Shown: positions 6,025-8,294 of the stretch, one piece after another
Layout: every line of letters begins with the position of its first letter
Numbering within the stretch: the first letter of the stretch is position 1
From: Bacteroidales bacterium
Lineage (GTDB): Bacteria; Bacteroidota; Bacteroidia; Bacteroidales; UBA4181
NCBI GenBank assembly: GCA_031264715.1
Contig: JAISDP010000145.1
Location: forward strand, 1-8,294
Reading direction: 5' to 3'
DNA: 8,294 nucleotides
Notes under the pieces: model-generated
What the model was told of the DNA's origin: nothing
Database searches by the model: none
The model's input: only the letters and a program-made list of their open reading frames with translations
Position numbers and translations under genes: made by a program

Positions 6025-6939
6025 ATGATTCATAAATCTTTATTTGTCATCGCTTTTGTGGCGCTGGCGATGCAGGGACTCACCTCCTGCACCACTTGCA
6101 GCCGGACAAATACGGACGATTTTGCGATCCCCGACTCCATTCGCAACGAAGGAGAACTGAAAGTGCAACCGAGCGTGATGGAGGAAATGGTGGGTAATAT
6201 CTCGTCGCCTATTGAAATGGCTTCGCTGGTGAAAAGCCTGAAAGTGCCGTTTTCGCAAAAATATCTGGCAACCACCAAGAATGTATCGAATCACAACACC
6301 AGCTCTGCGAAAGCATTCAATCTGGGCATTTTCGGTACCGACCTCGGCTATTTGAACATGTACGGCAAAACATCGCTGGTGCTGGACTATATTACGGCAA
6401 TGAAGAGCCTGGCCGACGGGATCAACGTGGGACAGTTTTTCGATTTCTCTACCTTGAAACGTCTGGCCACCAACAACCAGAACATCGACTCGCTGGTGTA
6501 TATTTCGCAGCGGAGTTTCAACAAGATGGACAAGTACCTGCAAAAGAACGGTCGCGGCAACCTCAGTACCTTGATGATAGCCGGCGTTTGGGTGGAAGGG
6601 CTGTACCTGTCGGCGCAGTTTTTGAAGGAACGCCCCGACGAGAAGCGGCTGGCCGAGAGTATCGGCGAACAGAAAGTGATCCTCGACCAGTTGATGATCA
6701 TCCTGAATAATTATAAAAAGGAACAGTATATAGCCGACCTGATCGTCGACCTGACCGCTATTAAGGAGATCTACGACGGGATCAGGATCACCATCGAGAT
6801 AGGCGAGCCGAAAGCCATCGAGGTGGACGGAATGTTGACCATCGTGCAGACCGAAACCAGCACCGTCCATTATACCGAGGAACAGATGCAGGCTATTACG
6901 ACACAGGCCGAAATTATCCGGAGCAAATTGATCAAATAA
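6025..6939 (+). CDS. Predicted lipoprotein of unknown function
   Basis: A 304-residue protein with a lipoprotein signal peptide: basic start MIHK, hydrophobic core LFVIAFVALAM, and lipobox LTSC with C22 as the modified cysteine. A second cysteine (C25) and acidic D31-D32 follow. Acidic residues soon after the cysteine favour surface export in Bacteroidetes, but the signal here is not clear-cut. The mature part is rich in predicted helix, has no membrane segment, and contains the stretches FNLGIFGTDLGYLNMYGKTS (98-117), a TNNQNIDSLVYI region (149-160) and IAGVWVEGLYLSAQFL (185-200). It resembles conserved Bacteroidetes lipoproteins of unknown function; I recognise no catalytic motif. It starts 34 bases after the ABC gene, and its stop overlaps the next start by one base (TAATG). 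That context suggests a periplasmic or outer-membrane partner of the ABC protein. The role is inferred. Confidence 0.8.
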   Translation: MIHKSLFVIAFVALAMQGLTSCTTCSRTNTDDFAIPDSIRNEGELKVQPSVMEEMVGNISSPIEMASLVKSLKVPFSQKYLATTKNVSNHNTSSAKAFNLGIFGTDLGYLNMYGKTSLVLDYITAMKSLADGINVGQFFDFSTLKRLATNNQNIDSLVYISQRSFNKMDKYLQKNGRGNLSTLMIAGVWVEGLYLSAQFLKERPDEKRLAESIGEQKVILDQLMIILNNYKKEQYIADLIVDLTAIKEIYDGIRITIEIGEPKAIEVDGMLTIVQTETSTVHYTEEQMQAITTQAEIIRSKLIK

Positions 6940-7412
6940 TGAATTTAAAAAAATCCTTCCACGAGATGAAAAAAATATTTTTCCTGACCTTATTTTTATT
7001 TACCGTCGCTTTCTTTTCCCAGTCGGCAAAGGCTCAAACGGAAGCGCAAAGGGTTGAACTGTGTACGAAACTGGCGGGAGGCGCCACTTTCCAATCCGAC
7101 TATCCGGTTCAACTGGAGGCCGCAAAGGACGGCGAGCGGGCGCCTGTTTTCAGGCAGGCCTTAGCGCTCGTCAAAGGCAACCGGTACAGGTTTACCATTT
7201 GTACGGACGAGGAGTCGCCGGGCGAAGCTGTCCTGAAACTGTACGACGAAGGCAAAATGATGGGAAGTTCATATAATCCGGAAACAGGTAAGGAATACCA
7301 GAATTTTGATTTCGATTGTAATAAAACGGCCATATACGTCATTTTTATATCGGTGAAGGACGGCAAGGAGGGTTCGGCCGTGGCGCTCCTGTCTCACGTG
7401 AAAACGTTATAG
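6939..7412 (+). CDS. Small secreted protein of unknown function
   Basis: A 157-residue protein with a Sec signal peptide: basic MKK, hydrophobic IFFLTLFLFTVAFF, and a likely cleavage SAKA-QTEA after residue 32. There is no lipobox. The mature part of about 125 residues looks beta-rich, with alternating hydrophobic strands (RYRFTICTD 82-90, EAVLKLYDEGKMMGS 96-110, AIYVIFISVKDG 131-142). The layout recalls small PPC-like beta-sandwich domains, but this is only a fold impression. It carries cysteines C42, C88 and C127. Two starts are plausible. The ATG at 6939 overlaps the lipoprotein stop (TAATG) and suggests translational coupling. The ATG at 6966 gives a more compact signal peptide (MKKIFFLTLF). 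The mature protein is the same either way. A GC-rich spacer follows. No function can be assigned; position suggests it acts with the ABC protein and lipoprotein. Confidence 0.78.
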   Translation: MNLKKSFHEMKKIFFLTLFLFTVAFFSQSAKAQTEAQRVELCTKLAGGATFQSDYPVQLEAAKDGERAPVFRQALALVKGNRYRFTICTDEESPGEAVLKLYDEGKMMGSSYNPETGKEYQNFDFDCNKTAIYVIFISVKDGKEGSAVALLSHVKTL

Positions 7413-7507
7413 GCCCGGCCCGTTGCCCATTTTCGGCGAGGCCGCTTCGCTAAGTTTCCCGTGCGGGGAGTCGGGCGCGCTTGATCCGGCCAGTTCAATA
7501 TGATCAG
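7413..7507. other. GC-rich structured intergenic segment
   Basis: This spacer is about two-thirds G+C by hand count over 7413-7500, unlike the AT-rich spacers elsewhere in the window. It can form a hairpin at 7436-7450 (GCGAGG, loop CCG, CTTCGC, with one G-T pair) and a short one at 7458-7467 (CCC-GTGC-GGG). The reverse strand is open for 63 codons at 7394-7585, but the peptide resembles nothing I know and overlaps both neighbouring genes. It could be a structured leader, an intergenic repeat copy or a gene remnant. Confidence 0.45.
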
Positions 7508-7538
7508 GACCCCCGGAGATTTCAAAACTTCCAGGGTC
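7508..7538. repeat. Imperfect palindrome, possible terminator or intergenic repeat
   Basis: GACCC (7508-7512) pairs with GGGTC (7534-7538). After a one-base offset, GGA (7515-7517) pairs with TCC (7530-7532) and TTT with AAA near the centre. The arms of about 15 bases are thus mostly complementary. The hairpin is followed only by TTTGG, so termination would be weak. The shape resembles short palindromic intergenic repeats, which cannot be confirmed without other copies. Confidence 0.4.
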
Positions 7539-7572
7539 TTTGGTATCACATACAAGTAATCAAAAATCAAAA

Positions 7573-8289
7573 ATGAATATCGCATTAATCGGATACGGCA
7601 AGATGGGCAAGATGGTCGAATCCATCGCTGTGGAAAGAGGACACCGGGTTGTACTGAAAATCGACATTGACAACCTGGACGAGTTTACACGGGAAAATCT
7701 GGAAAAAGCACAGGTAGCCATCGAATTTACCAAACCCGAGACGGCTTTTGACAATGTTGCCCGTTGCATCGAATACGGCGTTCCGGTTGTTTCAGGCTCC
7801 ACGGGATGGTACAGCCGGCTGGAAGAAGCGGAAAAACTTTGCACGCAACGTAACGGGTCGATGCTCTGTACTTCGAATTTCAGCCTTGGCGTCAATATTT
7901 TCTTCGAAATCAACCGCCGCCTGGCACGGATCATGAACCGTTTCCCGGAGTATACGGTGGATATCGAGGAAACGCATCATACGCAAAAACTGGATGCACC
8001 CAGCGGAACAGCCATTACCCTTGCCGAAGGCATCATGAGCGAGATTCCCCGCATCAAAAAATGGGAACTCGACGGCGGCAACAGTCCCGATACGCTCCCG
8101 ATACATGCCCTTCGCAGGGATCATATACCCGGGACGCACCGTGTGACACATTCTTCGGAGATCGATGATATCGAGATCATACATACCGCCCACAACCGAA
8201 AAGGCCTTGCCCTTGGCGCCGTAATGGCAGCCGAATATATTCATGACAGGAAGGGAATTTTTACCATGAAGGATTTCCTGGAGATTTGA
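7573..8289 (+). CDS. dapB: 4-hydroxy-tetrahydrodipicolinate reductase
   Basis: Cytosolic NAD(P)H-dependent reductase making tetrahydrodipicolinate in the diaminopimelate/lysine pathway, which supplies peptidoglycan cross-links. The N-terminal Rossmann motif is IGYGKMGKMVE (6-16). Further family motifs are EFTKPETA (51-58), SGSTGW (74-79), SNFSLGVNIF (101-110), the catalytic and substrate block EETHHTQKLDAPSGTA (132-147) and RRDHIPGTHRV (181-191). H135, H136 and K139 align with Escherichia coli H159, H160 and K163. At 238 residues it is shorter than the E. coli enzyme (273), mostly from a reduced nucleotide-binding domain in residues 25-50, as in other Bacteroidetes members I recall. The start at 7573 is chosen because the Rossmann strand MNIALIGYG begins there. 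An in-frame ATG at 7540 would add 11 residues unlike the family. No clear promoter is visible upstream. The gene is complete, ending 5 bases before the window edge. Confidence 0.95.
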   Translation: MNIALIGYGKMGKMVESIAVERGHRVVLKIDIDNLDEFTRENLEKAQVAIEFTKPETAFDNVARCIEYGVPVVSGSTGWYSRLEEAEKLCTQRNGSMLCTSNFSLGVNIFFEINRRLARIMNRFPEYTVDIEETHHTQKLDAPSGTAITLAEGIMSEIPRIKKWELDGGNSPDTLPIHALRRDHIPGTHRVTHSSEIDDIEIIHTAHNRKGLALGAVMAAEYIHDRKGIFTMKDFLEI

Positions 8290-8294
8290 TCAAG

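Noticed and set aside
6040..6870. A 276-codon minus-strand frame
   Set aside because: It is antisense to the lipoprotein gene, which has a clear signal peptide and lipobox. The antisense peptide is His/Gln/Val-rich and unlike any family I know.
7540..7572. Upstream ATG extending dapB by 11 residues
   Set aside because: The DapB family begins at the Rossmann strand (MNIALIGYG), and the extra residues overlap the end region of the palindrome and look non-coding.
7413..7572. Lysine riboswitch upstream of dapB
   Set aside because: The spacer is only 160 bases and I could not match the five-helix lysine aptamer or its conserved junction. The hairpins seen are short and generic.
7394..7585. A 63-codon minus-strand frame across the GC-rich spacer
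   Set aside because: It overlaps the ends of both flanking plus-strand genes, has no visible promoter, and resembles no known protein. A decayed gene remnant cannot be excluded.

Overview
The window looks like a chromosomal segment of a Bacteroidetes bacterium, most likely order Bacteroidales. Three things point that way. The dihydroorotase has the DDQVHFREPG form of the metal motif that I associate with this group. The start codons mostly lack Shine-Dalgarno sequences. Several gene starts are preceded by the Bacteroidetes-type promoter core TAnnTTTG. Protein-coding DNA is moderately GC-rich, except for one AT-rich two-gene block, and most spacers are AT-rich. I see no mobile element, CRISPR array, tRNA or rRNA.

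Layout. (1) 1-78: the end of an upstream transcription unit, with a strong intrinsic terminator. (2) 79-1425, plus strand: dihydroorotase of pyrimidine synthesis. (3) 1426-1503: a convergent spacer with a hairpin that can terminate transcription from both sides. (4) 1504-2462, minus strand: a SiaB-type protein kinase followed by its SiaC-type phosphoprotein substrate. The phospho-acceptor threonine falls at residue 68, as in Pseudomonas SiaC. A good Bacteroidetes promoter lies upstream. (5) 2463-2942: a long, AT-rich divergent spacer. (6) 2943-7412, plus strand: three genes in close succession. They encode a 1015-residue TerB-like/ABCG-like transporter fusion, a 304-residue lipoprotein and a small secreted protein. 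(7) 7413-7572: an unusually GC-rich, structured spacer. (8) 7573-8289, plus strand: dapB, dihydrodipicolinate reductase of the lysine and diaminopimelate pathway.

How the genes may work together. pyrC and dapB are housekeeping genes that flank an accessory-looking core. In Pseudomonas, SiaB phosphorylates SiaC, a PP2C-type phosphatase (SiaA) reverses this, and unphosphorylated SiaC activates the diguanylate cyclase SiaD. Neither phosphatase nor cyclase is encoded here, so the output of this pair is open. The three-gene envelope unit transcribed divergently from it is the most interesting part. It pairs an exporter-like ABC protein, which has a large predicted periplasmic insert, with a lipoprotein and a secreted protein. 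All three look as though they meet in the periplasm. A shared function, and any link to the SiaB/SiaC switch, is inferred from position only.
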